A stretch of 64,000 bases of DNA. It comes from Prevotella aurantiaca JCM 15754. GTDB lineage: Bacteria; Bacteroidota; Bacteroidia; Bacteroidales; Bacteroidaceae. Each line of letters opens with the position of its first letter. Within the stretch, counting starts at the first letter, position 1. The stretch lies in contig NZ_BAKF01000012.1 of the NCBI RefSeq assembly GCF_000614025.1, forward strand, positions 1-64,000. Direction: 5' to 3'. Below the pieces are notes generated by a model. The model was not told the origin of the DNA. It saw only the letters and a list, made by a program, of their open reading frames with translations, and made no database searches. Made by a program: the position numbers and the translations under genes. Positions 54,421 through 63,944 of this stretch are shown here, one piece after another.

Positions 54421-57207
54421 ATGAAACAAAAGAAATGTTTATTTAGCCTTATACTTACCTTATTGGTGAGCATACCAATGATGGTAAGTGCAGATATTGT
54501 TACGGGTAAAGCTGTAGACGACAAGACGGGCGAACCTTTGGCAATGGCGTCAGTACGGATGGAGTGCAAGATGGGTGGATCCATTCATACCATCACTACC
54601 ACTACCGACTCGTTGGGCAATTTCAGCAATCAGTGCTCCTCCGAAGGGAGACTAACGGTTACGGTGAGTCTCTTAGGCTACCACGATACCAAGAAGAGAG
54701 GTTACTGTGGAAGCGGTTCGACTGCCGATACCATAAAGTTAGGGGAGTTCAGACTGCAACCGTCAGACGTTGTACTCGATGAAGTTATGGTGTCGGCAAA
54801 GGCTAAACGTTTCACCATACAAGGCGACACAATTGTGTTTAACCCTGCTGCATTCAAACTAACCGAAGGTGCTCGACTGAAAGAGCTTATAGAAAAGCTG
54901 CCGGGCGTAACGAAAAAGGACGGCAAACTCTACTGGAACGACAAACCTTTGCGCCTCCAAATGAACGGACACGATATATTCGGAGGAAGCGGAATCGTTG
55001 CCGACCTGCCTGCAGAGGCTGTTCAGAACATTAAAAGCTACAACAAAGCGAGCGACTTTGCCAAACATTCGGGCAAAGACGACGGCAAGGAAGACCAAGT
55101 GTTGGACATTAAAATAAAGGCGGGCTTTATGGATAAATGGTATGGCGATATAAAGGCAAAGCTACAATCGCCCAAGAACTACCAAGCCTCCATAAGTTCT
55201 TCAAAGCTCAGCGATAAAAATCCTATCATGTTCCAATTCGATGCTAACAATGTAAACCGATATCAGAAAGTAGGTACAAGCTGGTGGGAAAGTGGCGACT
55301 TCGACTATTTCGGCAAGGCACAGAATGCAGCCTTAGGCTATCAGCACAATTGGAAAGCAATAGCCAACGAATATCACTTTGTTGCACTTTCTTCTAACTT
55401 CAATCACAAAGATGGTTGGGGAACCGACTACGAAGCCGCACAATACTTCTCGCCAAACAATGTAACAACGTGGAGCCTAAACCGAACGAAACACTATAAC
55501 CACGAAATAGCACCCGAAGTGCGTGCCGAATTACTGTCGTTTGTAGATAGAAATAACATCGCTGCAGCACACTTAATTTTCAATTACACATTGCAACGAA
55601 ACAATACAGAGACAGGTAGCGCACGCTTCGACACCGATACGAAACCTTACGGAGACTTTCCTTTAGACTTAGCACTAAGCGCAGGGCACGGCGATGCTGT
55701 CTATCGGCACATCATAAACCGAGAACGTTCGTACCAGCAACAAATAAACGAAGGTGGAGGAATTAAACTCGAAGGTATCTGGAAACACTTCATTGCCAAG
55801 AAGGCACAGTTGGAAATCAATGCCGAAATGGAATACCAGAACGGCAATAATCGTTTTGATGCTCATCGCGAGCTGGAGTATATAAACAAAGGAACATCTT
55901 CGCCACTCTATCAATACAGCCGCGCACCCTATCATAACATAGAGGCAAGCGGAAAGGCTGCATTGGAATACCACATAAACGATGCTCTTATGCTAACCGC
56001 AGCAGAGCAATTTAAGGCTAGTAACAATAACATTCGGCAGAGCTTTTACAGTTCGCCCATTGCTTCGAAAATAGAAAACGACCCTGAGAGTGTACTCGAT
56101 GTAGCCAACAGCTATAGAAGTAGACACTTAGAAACCAATGCCACAAGTACGCTTGGTATAACTTACAAGGTGGGCAATTGGCAGTTTATTCCTACTGTAG
56201 ACTATAATTTCGATTGGGAACAACTGAACTATCAGCGTGGTAGATTAGACACTGTGGCACATCGCAACAGTAATATCTTTATGCCGGGAATGGCTGTTAA
56301 ATGGAAATTGAACAAGAATAATCGCTTCGATATTGCATTCAACTACACAACAAAGCTGCCCGACCTGCTGGCTACATTGGGCTATCGCGACGACACCGAC
56401 CCATTCTGGATAGTAGAAGGAAACCCTCTATTGCATCGCAGTCATCAGCATACAACCTCGTTAAACTATGCTGCCACAGCGACAAAACAGCAAGCTATGT
56501 TCCTCTTTAAAGTGGGGTACACACACATTATCAATCCTATTGCTACTGTATATAACTTCGACCCACAAACAGGAGTGTACCGTAGCCACAGCGAAAACGT
56601 GCGAAGCGGCAACGATTGGTTCGCTGAAGTAACCTACGACCGAAGTTTTGGCGACTACATACACTTCTCCAACAAGGCAGAAGCGCATTTTAAGAAAGCT
56701 TATGGCTATCTTGCCGATTTCAATGGACACGCTACACAAGAGCAAAACCAACTGAAAATGTTTACTTTCGTATCAAATCCCGAACTGTCGTACGAAAACG
56801 ATTGGCTGAAAGCTGGCATCTTCGGAGAAATTAATTTGCAACGAAACAGATACTCGCTGGCGAGCCAATACAACAACACACCTATTGAATATGTCTACGG
56901 ATTGCGCGCAACACTGAAGTGGAAAGGCTGGGAGATAAACAACGAAATACAAGACAAAGCCACAACAGGCTATTTATCGCAGACTCTGAACCGTCACCGC
57001 ATAATATGGGAGGGCTACATTCGTTATGTTTGGAAGAAGAGTAAGAACTGGATTGGATTAAGTTTCGACGATATTCTGAACCAAAACCGTTATTATGAAC
57101 TTAACGTAAACTCAACAAATCGTACCGAAAAGTGGAACGAATTTCTGCACCACTACGTTTGCTTAACCTTCAATTACCACTTCGACGCAAAAGGCAATAA
57201 AAAGTAA
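54421..57207 (+). CDS. Outer-membrane TonB-dependent-receptor-like beta-barrel protein
   Basis: A 928-residue protein starting MKQKKCLFSLILTLLVSIPM with a signal peptide ending near residue 25. Next comes a carboxypeptidase-regulatory-like domain (IVTGKAVDDKTGEPLAMASV, about 25-115). The following plug-like region (LDEVMVSAKAKRFTIQGDTI, then LKELIEKLPGVTKKDG and YNKASDFAKHSGKDDG) leads into a long stretch of alternating beta strands ending LTFNYHFDAKG. This is the layout of a group of Bacteroidetes outer-membrane beta-barrel proteins related to SusC but smaller and without a SusD partner here. Substrate unknown. The upstream G tract may make it phase variable. Confidence 0.85.
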   Translation: MKQKKCLFSLILTLLVSIPMMVSADIVTGKAVDDKTGEPLAMASVRMECKMGGSIHTITTTTDSLGNFSNQCSSEGRLTVTVSLLGYHDTKKRGYCGSGSTADTIKLGEFRLQPSDVVLDEVMVSAKAKRFTIQGDTIVFNPAAFKLTEGARLKELIEKLPGVTKKDGKLYWNDKPLRLQMNGHDIFGGSGIVADLPAEAVQNIKSYNKASDFAKHSGKDDGKEDQVLDIKIKAGFMDKWYGDIKAKLQSPKNYQASISSSKLSDKNPIMFQFDANNVNRYQKVGTSWWESGDFDYFGKAQNAALGYQHNWKAIANEYHFVALSSNFNHKDGWGTDYEAAQYFSPNNVTTWSLNRTKHYNHEIAPEVRAELLSFVDRNNIAAAHLIFNYTLQRNNTETGSARFDTDTKPYGDFPLDLALSAGHGDAVYRHIINRERSYQQQINEGGGIKLEGIWKHFIAKKAQLEINAEMEYQNGNNRFDAHRELEYINKGTSSPLYQYSRAPYHNIEASGKAALEYHINDALMLTAAEQFKASNNNIRQSFYSSPIASKIENDPESVLDVANSYRSRHLETNATSTLGITYKVGNWQFIPTVDYNFDWEQLNYQRGRLDTVAHRNSNIFMPGMAVKWKLNKNNRFDIAFNYTTKLPDLLATLGYRDDTDPFWIVEGNPLLHRSHQHTTSLNYAATATKQQAMFLFKVGYTHIINPIATVYNFDPQTGVYRSHSENVRSGNDWFAEVTYDRSFGDYIHFSNKAEAHFKKAYGYLADFNGHATQEQNQLKMFTFVSNPELSYENDWLKAGIFGEINLQRNRYSLASQYNNTPIEYVYGLRATLKWKGWEINNEIQDKATTGYLSQTLNRHRIIWEGYIRYVWKKSKNWIGLSFDDILNQNRYYELNVNSTNRTEKWNEFLHHYVCLTFNYHFDAKGNKK

Positions 57208-57342
57208 ATATCCGCTCTCCGCTCTGTACCACTATTGCCTTCTGTTGGTAGCACTATGGTTTGCTGCCAACAACACTATGGCTTACGCTCTATTTATCGT
57301 TAGATAAATGGTTTTACCAGTGTATATACACTATACTGAAAC

Positions 57343-57490
57343 GAATGTGCATCTATGGATCTACGAATGTACATCTATGGATCTACGAATGCGCATCTAT
57401 GGATCTACGAATGTACATCTATGGATCTACGAATGTACATCTATGGATCTACGAATGCGCATCTATGGATCTAAGAATGCGCAATTGTTG
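57343..57490. repeat. 22-bp minisatellite, 6 full copies plus a partial
   Basis: The unit GAATGTGCATCTATGGATCT plus AC starts at 57343, 57365, 57387, 57409, 57431 and 57453; a partial, altered unit starts at 57475. Variation is almost confined to the bases after GAATG (TGC, TAC or CGC), which keep an ATGYRCAT-type near-palindrome. The period is not a multiple of three, so this is unlikely to be coding. Confidence 0.92.
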
Positions 57491-57545
57491 ATGAACAAAC
57501 ACTACGCCATAGAAATAACGGAGCAATACCATTGTGTAGAGCAAA

Positions 57546-57578
57546 AAACAGCAGACATCTAACTAATTAGATGCCTGT
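57546..57578. terminator. Hairpin after the minisatellite
   Basis: AACAG..CATCTAA and TTAGATG..CTGTT form a stem followed by GTTTTGTTGTTT on the plus strand. It may terminate the outer-membrane protein transcript. The stretch 57579-57783 holds nothing else recognised. Confidence 0.6.
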
Positions 57579-57783
57579 TGTTTTGTTGTTTCGTCTTAAT
57601 TGGGCGTTACATCGCACCCATATTGTTTTATCTTTATACCATTAACCTTTGGTAACTTTCGTATTCTTGCTAAAAGGTGGTTTGCTGCATTTTGGTTATG
57701 AAATATATAGGTATGCTTAGCAATAAAACAAAATAAGCCGAGCTTCTAACGGCTACATTTGTTTTTAACAATATAAACTCTCA

Positions 57784-59184
57784 CTATTTAGCATCTGCCC
57801 TTACAAGTTGCATTGCTATATTAACAGCTTGCCTAATACGGTCTGCCATACCAATGCCGTTGCGCAGATTGCCACCTATTATTAAGCCCTTATAGTTCTG
57901 TTCAATGCGTGTAATGGCTGCAAAACGCTCTCCACTCGATAGTTCATACTGTGGAATGGCACGCTCGTGTCGGAATATTCGTATCATCTCAGGGTGTATA
58001 TCGTGTGGAAACCGAAGCATAGTAGGCAATGCTTTGGTTACTATTTCGCACAATTCGTTATCGTTCTTCGTAAGCATTTCAGCGTGTTTCACCCCACCGA
58101 GGAAGAACGAAAAGAGTGCGCCCTGTGTAGGACAACGATGCGAAAAGCAAGCCGATGGGAAAAGAATGCCCAACAATTGTTGCTGCTCGCAAGTAGGAAT
58201 AAGTCCGCCGAAGGCTTTATTTTCAACACCTTGCGCATTGGTTAATCCCACGCTAACTTGCACAATGGGTGCGTAGTGTAGGGCAGAGATAGGCATAATG
58301 TCGGCGTTATCAACAAAGGGCAACATAGTTTTTAGCTCGTAAGCCCCCACAGTTGTAACCACGTGCCTACTATGCAAACATATTTTTTCGCCACTTGTAT
58401 TGGTATAGTTCACCTGCCATATCCCTTCCAGCGGTGTAACAACAACATTGTTGGCTTGCAAAACTATATTCTGAAATGCTACCGATTGTGCCAGAGCGTC
58501 CACCAGATGTTGCAATCCGCCTACCGCCGAGAACACCTTTTTAGTAGCCAATCGGTCGCGTTCAGTCTTCCTTTCCCTTCCTTTGGCTATGCCTCCACGA
58601 ATAAAACTTCCATAGTTCTGTTCCAAGTTGTAGAGCTTTGGCAGTGCATATCGTGTAACGAGCGAGTGCGGATCGCCAGCATATACACCCGAAATAAATG
58701 GGTCTACAGCATAGTTTAAATAGCTTTTACCCAGTCGTCGAACAACCATTGATGCCACATCTTCGTTTGGATTGGTACCCTTTGCACGGAAAGGTTCGAG
58801 CAATATTCCAAACTTATCTGTCCAACTGAATAGCGGTGTGCGTATCGCAGTAATCAAGTTAGATGGTAAGGCATAAAACTTTTTACCTTTCCATATCCAC
58901 CGTTGCTTAGCTTCGTTGTGTGCCTCCTCGAGCGTGCAGCCTTCTTTTTCCAATTCTTTAAATAGTTCAGCCACTTCAGGATAGCTTACAACACCCGTGT
59001 TTGGTCCGCTTTCGAACGTGAAACCATCTTGCCGATGAGTTTGAATTTGTCCGCCAATCCTATTTGTTTTCTCTAACACAACCACCTCTTTGCCGTGCTT
59101 TCGCAACGTGTGTGCAGTAGTTAGTCCTGTAAGTCCGGCACCTATAACAATGGTGTCTATAATATGTTGTGTTTCGTTTTGCAT
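57784..59184 (-). CDS. hemG: Protoporphyrinogen oxidase (HemY-type)
   Basis: A 466-residue FAD-dependent oxidase that converts protoporphyrinogen (or coproporphyrinogen) to the porphyrin. The dinucleotide-binding N-terminus IDTIVIGAGLTGLTTAHTLR and the following GGQIQTHRQDGFTFESGPNT are typical of the HemY-type enzyme. FISGVYAGDPHSLVTRYALP is the conserved middle, and GLIIGGNLRNGIGMADRIRQ the C-terminal FAD contact. Last gene of the hem operon. The symbol follows usual Bacteroidetes naming; hemY is an alternative. Confidence 0.93.
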   Translation of the reverse strand: MQNETQHIIDTIVIGAGLTGLTTAHTLRKHGKEVVVLEKTNRIGGQIQTHRQDGFTFESGPNTGVVSYPEVAELFKELEKEGCTLEEAHNEAKQRWIWKGKKFYALPSNLITAIRTPLFSWTDKFGILLEPFRAKGTNPNEDVASMVVRRLGKSYLNYAVDPFISGVYAGDPHSLVTRYALPKLYNLEQNYGSFIRGGIAKGRERKTERDRLATKKVFSAVGGLQHLVDALAQSVAFQNIVLQANNVVVTPLEGIWQVNYTNTSGEKICLHSRHVVTTVGAYELKTMLPFVDNADIMPISALHYAPIVQVSVGLTNAQGVENKAFGGLIPTCEQQQLLGILFPSACFSHRCPTQGALFSFFLGGVKHAEMLTKNDNELCEIVTKALPTMLRFPHDIHPEMIRIFRHERAIPQYELSSGERFAAITRIEQNYKGLIIGGNLRNGIGMADRIRQAVNIAMQLVRADAK

Positions 59185-59203
59185 TGTGCAAAGAATAAAG
59201 AGT

Positions 59204-60568
59204 TTATACTGGTTTTGAAAATAGTTTATGATTGTTGCGCATCATGGGGTCGAAAGTAGCAGCAACATTACGCACAAAGGTCATACCATCGTTAGTTAGT
59301 TTTACCGAATTGGTATCGAATGTAATCAAACCATCAGTCTGAAGTTCTTTCAGTTGCGTCTCATCGTAGTGTACAGCTTGCTTAATATCATCAACCGAGC
59401 AATGCAACCTTTTAGCCATATCGTTCCAATTCACAGAGTTGTTGCACATAATACATTCTATTACTTCGCGTGTTATGCGCTGCCACGAAGCCAAAGCGTA
59501 ACCTTTTGCAATGGGCAATTGGTTTGCATTTACTTGCGAAATGTAGGCAGAAATATCTTTCGTGTTTTGTGCATACGCCTCGTCTAACTGACTGATGCCC
59601 GACACACCAAAGGCATAAACTTGTGCTGTAATGCGACGTGGACAATAGCCTTGAAAGTTTCTATGCAAAGTGTGGTGTTGTAAAGCCACATTCAAATCAT
59701 CGTCGGGCAACACAAAGTGGTCCATACCAATAGCACAATAGCCTTCCGCCTGAAGAAGTATAGAAGCCTCTTCAAACATTTTTAGTTTTTCGGTTTGTGG
59801 GGGCAAGCCAGCTTTCTCCAATATCATTTGTCGTTTAAAAATACTTGGCAGGTGTGCATAACTAAAGGTAACTAAGCGGTTAGGACGTAGTTTTATGGCA
59901 GCTTCTATAGTAGAAACAAACTCTGCTACAGTTTGTCCGGGCAAGCCATAAATAAAATCGAAGTTCACCTTTGCACCGCCCTTACGCAATATATTCATAA
60001 TATCTTCAACAGGCAAAATAGATGGTCGGCGATTTACGGTGTTTAAAACATTCGCATTAAAATCTTGAATGCCTAAGCTGAAACGATTAAATCCACTGTC
60101 GAGCAAATATTGCCAATCGGTTGTGTCGAGATATCCAGGGTGGCATTCAATAGCAATCTCTGGTTGTTCAATGGTGTCGAAAGCCTCCAATAAGTGTTCG
60201 TTGAGCGAACGAATAAAGTGTAAAGGCATTGACGATGGACTTCCTCCTCCATAATGTATCTGACTTATCTTACGATTTTTGTGCAAATGAGGTAGCAGTA
60301 AATCAATCTCTTTGTGTAGTGTGTTGAAATATTCTTCCACCCGTGAAGGTTTCGCCATCGCAACAGAGTTACAGCCGCAATAGTGGCAAAGATGTCTGCA
60401 GAAAGGCACATGTATATAAAAGGAAATATTGTCGGCAATTGCATTGTTCGATGCTTCTACAGCTTTCAGATAACGTTGTGCATCGAAAGCTTCAAACTCG
60501 TTTGCCGTCGGATAGCTTGTATAACGAGGAACAGGTACATTATATTTCTTAAAAAGAGCTTCGTTCAT
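59204..60568 (-). CDS. hemN: Oxygen-independent coproporphyrinogen III oxidase
   Basis: A 454-residue radical-SAM enzyme. The iron-sulfur motif is in SFYIHVPFCRHLCHYCGCNS (Cys-x3-Cys-x2-Cys, with the extra GCN that marks true HemN instead of HemW). IHYGGGSPSSMP, RFSLGIQDFNANVLNTVNR and VNFDFIYGLPGQT follow in order, and the C-terminal HemN domain (residues about 360-450) ends the protein. It decarboxylates coproporphyrinogen III to protoporphyrinogen IX without oxygen. It lies 19 bases upstream of hemG and 2 bases after the MFS gene. Confidence 0.95.
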   Translation of the reverse strand: MNEALFKKYNVPVPRYTSYPTANEFEAFDAQRYLKAVEASNNAIADNISFYIHVPFCRHLCHYCGCNSVAMAKPSRVEEYFNTLHKEIDLLLPHLHKNRKISQIHYGGGSPSSMPLHFIRSLNEHLLEAFDTIEQPEIAIECHPGYLDTTDWQYLLDSGFNRFSLGIQDFNANVLNTVNRRPSILPVEDIMNILRKGGAKVNFDFIYGLPGQTVAEFVSTIEAAIKLRPNRLVTFSYAHLPSIFKRQMILEKAGLPPQTEKLKMFEEASILLQAEGYCAIGMDHFVLPDDDLNVALQHHTLHRNFQGYCPRRITAQVYAFGVSGISQLDEAYAQNTKDISAYISQVNANQLPIAKGYALASWQRITREVIECIMCNNSVNWNDMAKRLHCSVDDIKQAVHYDETQLKELQTDGLITFDTNSVKLTNDGMTFVRNVAATFDPMMRNNHKLFSKPV

Positions 60569-60570
60569 TA

Positions 60571-61794
60571 TTATTTCACTGTTTTATTCATTTGTAAAGT
60601 GTAGAAGAAAGATACCAATGCAATGGCGCTTTGCGTAGCAAACATTCCAGCATAGCCCACATAATGTGCAATGACACCGCCTATAACTGCTATTATAATT
60701 CCCATCAAGTGAGTTATAACGGTTTGAACTGTAAAATCGGTACCTTCTCTTCCCACTCGTACATGTTTCATAGATGAAGTGTAAACCACAACAGTTCCCA
60801 TACCATAACTGCCCCATAACACAACAATAGCTATGGTTAAGGTTAGAGTTGTTGTGAAATTTTGGTTTATAGATAGGAATACAAAAATGAGTGTTGCCAG
60901 GAACATTATGAATGCAAATACAGACCGCATACGCTGATAGCCATAACGACGCACCAAAATTCCTGCTGGATATGCCATAACGAAGGCTGCACCAATGCCA
61001 ATAATGCCACATAGGAAACCTATTTCTTTCATAGAGTAACCCAAATCTACCATAAAAGGTTTAAGTATAGACATAATACCAATGATACCTGTATAGTAGA
61101 GAACTAAGAAAACTATTTGTCGTGCTATGCCCTTTTGCGTGAAAAATAGTACAAAGTCTTTCCACGTAGCACGCTGTTTTGTTTGTGTTTCTTGTTGGAA
61201 ACTAAGTTTCTTATGTAACAATAGTGGAACAAGCGCTATAAGAACAAAAACACTGAGACATTGTGTTACACTATTCCAACCATACGAATGGAGTACCATA
61301 AGCAATACACCACTTCCTAAAAGACTTCCGCCAAAACTACCCATCGATTGCATACTGTTAAGTAATCCGCGTTGTTTGGTTGTTGATGTGCGTATAGCTA
61401 AAGCATCAGTTGCAATATCTTGTGTGGCTGAAGCTGCCAAAGCCAAAAGTATTATTGCTATTAGAATATGAAAATAAGAGGGCAGAATTGTATGTAAATC
61501 GAAGAGGCTTGTTATAAAAATAAGTAGTGCATAAGTAATTTCAGCACCAATAATAGCTCGTTTATAGTTGCGCACTGTATTACAATAACGGTCTATTGCT
61601 GGCGACCAAAACACTTTTAATATCCATGGCAGTTTTATTATTTGTAGCAATCCAATAACGGATAGCGACACTGCTTGTTCGCGCATAATAACTTGCAGTG
61701 CCGTAGTAAAAAAACTCATAGGCACTGCTTGAGCTATATATAGACTAAAGAAGGTAGACAGATAAGCTACCTTCTGTGTTTGTTTTTTGTTCAT
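60571..61794 (-). CDS. MFS transporter, AmpG-like
   Basis: A 407-residue membrane protein with 12 predicted helices, starting MNKKQTQKVAYLSTFFSLYI. Segments such as PWILKVFWSPAIDRYCNTVRNYKRAI and SATQDIATDALAIRTSTTKQRGLLNSMQSMG match the AmpG/acetyl-CoA-transporter-like branch of the major facilitator family. The STQDIATDALA motif is characteristic. Because it sits between a TonB receptor and hemN with tiny gaps, I infer that it carries porphyrin or a heme precursor across the inner membrane instead of a muropeptide. That substrate is not proven. Confidence 0.85.
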   Translation of the reverse strand: MNKKQTQKVAYLSTFFSLYIAQAVPMSFFTTALQVIMREQAVSLSVIGLLQIIKLPWILKVFWSPAIDRYCNTVRNYKRAIIGAEITYALLIFITSLFDLHTILPSYFHILIAIILLALAASATQDIATDALAIRTSTTKQRGLLNSMQSMGSFGGSLLGSGVLLMVLHSYGWNSVTQCLSVFVLIALVPLLLHKKLSFQQETQTKQRATWKDFVLFFTQKGIARQIVFLVLYYTGIIGIMSILKPFMVDLGYSMKEIGFLCGIIGIGAAFVMAYPAGILVRRYGYQRMRSVFAFIMFLATLIFVFLSINQNFTTTLTLTIAIVVLWGSYGMGTVVVYTSSMKHVRVGREGTDFTVQTVITHLMGIIIAVIGGVIAHYVGYAGMFATQSAIALVSFFYTLQMNKTVK

Positions 61795-61814
61795 AGAGAA
61801 AAGATAATCTGATA

Positions 61815-63887
61815 CTATGGATTAAGTTTAAACACCAAAGATGTGCCTATCATAAAAGGTTTACCTTGTTGAGCAAATGCTGCAGACGAAACAAAAGCAT
61901 AGCTCATATAATGTGTATTGGTTGTATTCTTTGTCCAAACTTCCCATGTGAAACGTCCCTTTGTTGCTGCAATCTTCAGATTGAGAAGCGCATAAAAAGG
62001 TTGTTTTAACTTGTTATCTTCTGTCCAATATATTTTTCCAGTACCTGTAAGTGCAGCATTAAACATAAGTTTATCTAATCCTGCTACATTAGAAAGTGTA
62101 TAATTAGCTACAAACGACATAGTTTGTTTTGGCACCATTGGTAACATATTGCCAGTAAAATCTACGGTTGCACTTTTCTTATAATATAGGAATTGCGCAT
62201 AAGTATAACCATAATTTGCTTGCAATTCTAAGCTTGTGATAGGACGATAAGTTGCCGAAAGCTCGAAACCTTTACTGTTAGAATGTCCTGCATTATTAAT
62301 AATATTTCCTACACCAGGTACGGTAGTTGTTACTTGTTGATGTTTCCAATCTATGTAGAATAAACTCATTTCTGTTTGAAGAGTTCCATTAAGGAAAGCC
62401 AACTTTGCTCCAATTTCGTAATTCCAATTGTATTCTGGATCGTAAGCTGGAAGTTTCTGTGTAGTAGAAGTAACATTATAACCACCAGCTTTATAACCAC
62501 GTGCTATAGAAGCATACACCATTTTGTTGGCAGAAATTTGCTGACTGAGTGTAAATTTTGGTGTTATCTGACTAAAGTGCATGTGGTCTTTATACGTTGC
62601 TGTTTGTACATTACTTGCAAGTCCTGTGCTTAGATTATATTTGTTTGCTGTATAGTTTTCGCCTACTCGTTCATAATCGTATCTCAATCCTATTGATGCA
62701 TATAGTGTTTTTGTTATATCATAAGTAGACTGATGGTAAATAGCTCCTCCCCAAGTAGGATTATTATAGAACTTAGGAGTAGCAAAGTCTTTTGTTATGA
62801 ACTGTGTTTCAACACTATTATTTAATTTTTGGTAGAAGCCGAAAGCACCTATAATCCAATGATAGCGATTATTATTGTTTGCCGAACGTAATGTAAACTC
62901 TTGGCTTACGAGAGTTTGTTTCAGTCCTGTTATAACAAAGTAGAGGTCTTTTGGTGTAAAATCCTGGTCTATATATTGTTTATCTTTACTGTATTGGAAT
63001 GATGTTTGTGAATTGAAGTGGAGTTTATCTCCTTTATAAAGCCAATTTAAGCCAGCCGAAAAAACATTTCGTCTATAGCTACTGTAACGATTGTAGTTTA
63101 CAGCTTCTACCGTGTTATTGGTTACGTTATATTTTCCGTAAGGATAACCACCTTGTGTAGAATGATCGAAAAGAACATTCAAACGCATTGTCCAAAGTGG
63201 AGCTGCTTGCCATGCTAATCCCATTTCTGCATTGGCACTTTTCAAATTATCTGCTTTTTCTCCCGTTGCTATATTGCGAAAAAATCCATCGTTTCTATGA
63301 TAATTTCCTGCTACGTGAAGTCCTAAACCTTGTGTAAGTTTCTGATAATGCGATAAGCCTAAACGTAAATCGTTGCGCGAACCATAACTCAATTTGGCTA
63401 TAGTGTTTTGATATTCTAATGGCGAATAGGTATAAATATTGATAAGTCCGCCTGTAGAATTTCGTCCATATAATGTACCTTGTGGTCCGCGTAGAATTTC
63501 TATTCCGTTGATTCCTGCTATATCTAAATCAACAACTGACCGTTCAAAATAGGGCATTCCATCAACATATAGTCCAACAGAAGGGGCATTTGTTTTAGAA
63601 CCAATACCTCTAATGTAGATAGGTGTATTTTGTCGTGCACCATAATCTGCTATAAAAATATTTGGAAACACACTACTTACATCGCGTAAGCCATTTAATT
63701 CGTTGTGGTTAATAAACTGACTCCCTGCCACAGATACTGACATTGGAGCTTTACTAACGTTGTCTTGTTTAAACCCATTCACTACAACCTCTTTTAATAT
63801 GTGATGTTGTGTGGTTGTTGAATCGGTTACTTCTGCCATTGCACAAAGTGGAAAGAGTGCTGTACATAGTAAGAAAGAAAATTTCAT
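61815..63887 (-). CDS. TonB-dependent outer-membrane receptor, probably for porphyrin/heme
   Basis: A 690-residue receptor. Start ATG 63887 (MKFSFLLCTALFPLCAMAEV) is chosen for its signal peptide and because the promoter -7 element lies just upstream, inside any longer frame. The TonB-box region LKEVVVNGFKQ leads to the plug (about 40-160: VFPNIFIADYGARQNTPIYI, RGIGSKTNAPSVGLYVDGMP, EILRGPQGTLYGRNSTGG). A 22-stranded barrel ends AQQGKPFMIGTSLVFKL. The operon partners suggest import of heme or porphyrin. Confidence 0.9.
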   Translation of the reverse strand: MKFSFLLCTALFPLCAMAEVTDSTTTQHHILKEVVVNGFKQDNVSKAPMSVSVAGSQFINHNELNGLRDVSSVFPNIFIADYGARQNTPIYIRGIGSKTNAPSVGLYVDGMPYFERSVVDLDIAGINGIEILRGPQGTLYGRNSTGGLINIYTYSPLEYQNTIAKLSYGSRNDLRLGLSHYQKLTQGLGLHVAGNYHRNDGFFRNIATGEKADNLKSANAEMGLAWQAAPLWTMRLNVLFDHSTQGGYPYGKYNVTNNTVEAVNYNRYSSYRRNVFSAGLNWLYKGDKLHFNSQTSFQYSKDKQYIDQDFTPKDLYFVITGLKQTLVSQEFTLRSANNNNRYHWIIGAFGFYQKLNNSVETQFITKDFATPKFYNNPTWGGAIYHQSTYDITKTLYASIGLRYDYERVGENYTANKYNLSTGLASNVQTATYKDHMHFSQITPKFTLSQQISANKMVYASIARGYKAGGYNVTSTTQKLPAYDPEYNWNYEIGAKLAFLNGTLQTEMSLFYIDWKHQQVTTTVPGVGNIINNAGHSNSKGFELSATYRPITSLELQANYGYTYAQFLYYKKSATVDFTGNMLPMVPKQTMSFVANYTLSNVAGLDKLMFNAALTGTGKIYWTEDNKLKQPFYALLNLKIAATKGRFTWEVWTKNTTNTHYMSYAFVSSAAFAQQGKPFMIGTSLVFKLNP

Positions 63888-63913
63888 AACTCTTGTTCTT
63901 TTTAATGTGGGTG

Positions 63914-63944
63914 CAAAGTTACGTCTTTCTTTTTTTACATACAA
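63914..63944 (-). promoter_or_regulatory. Promoter of the porphyrin operon
   Basis: On the minus strand TTG (63944-63942), 20 bases, TAACTTTG (63921-63914), 27 bases before the receptor start codon. Confidence 0.7.

Noticed and set aside
57261-57562. Coding frames with repeated peptide units
   Set aside because: They are produced by the 22-bp minisatellite read in all frames; the period is not a multiple of three and there is no promoter.
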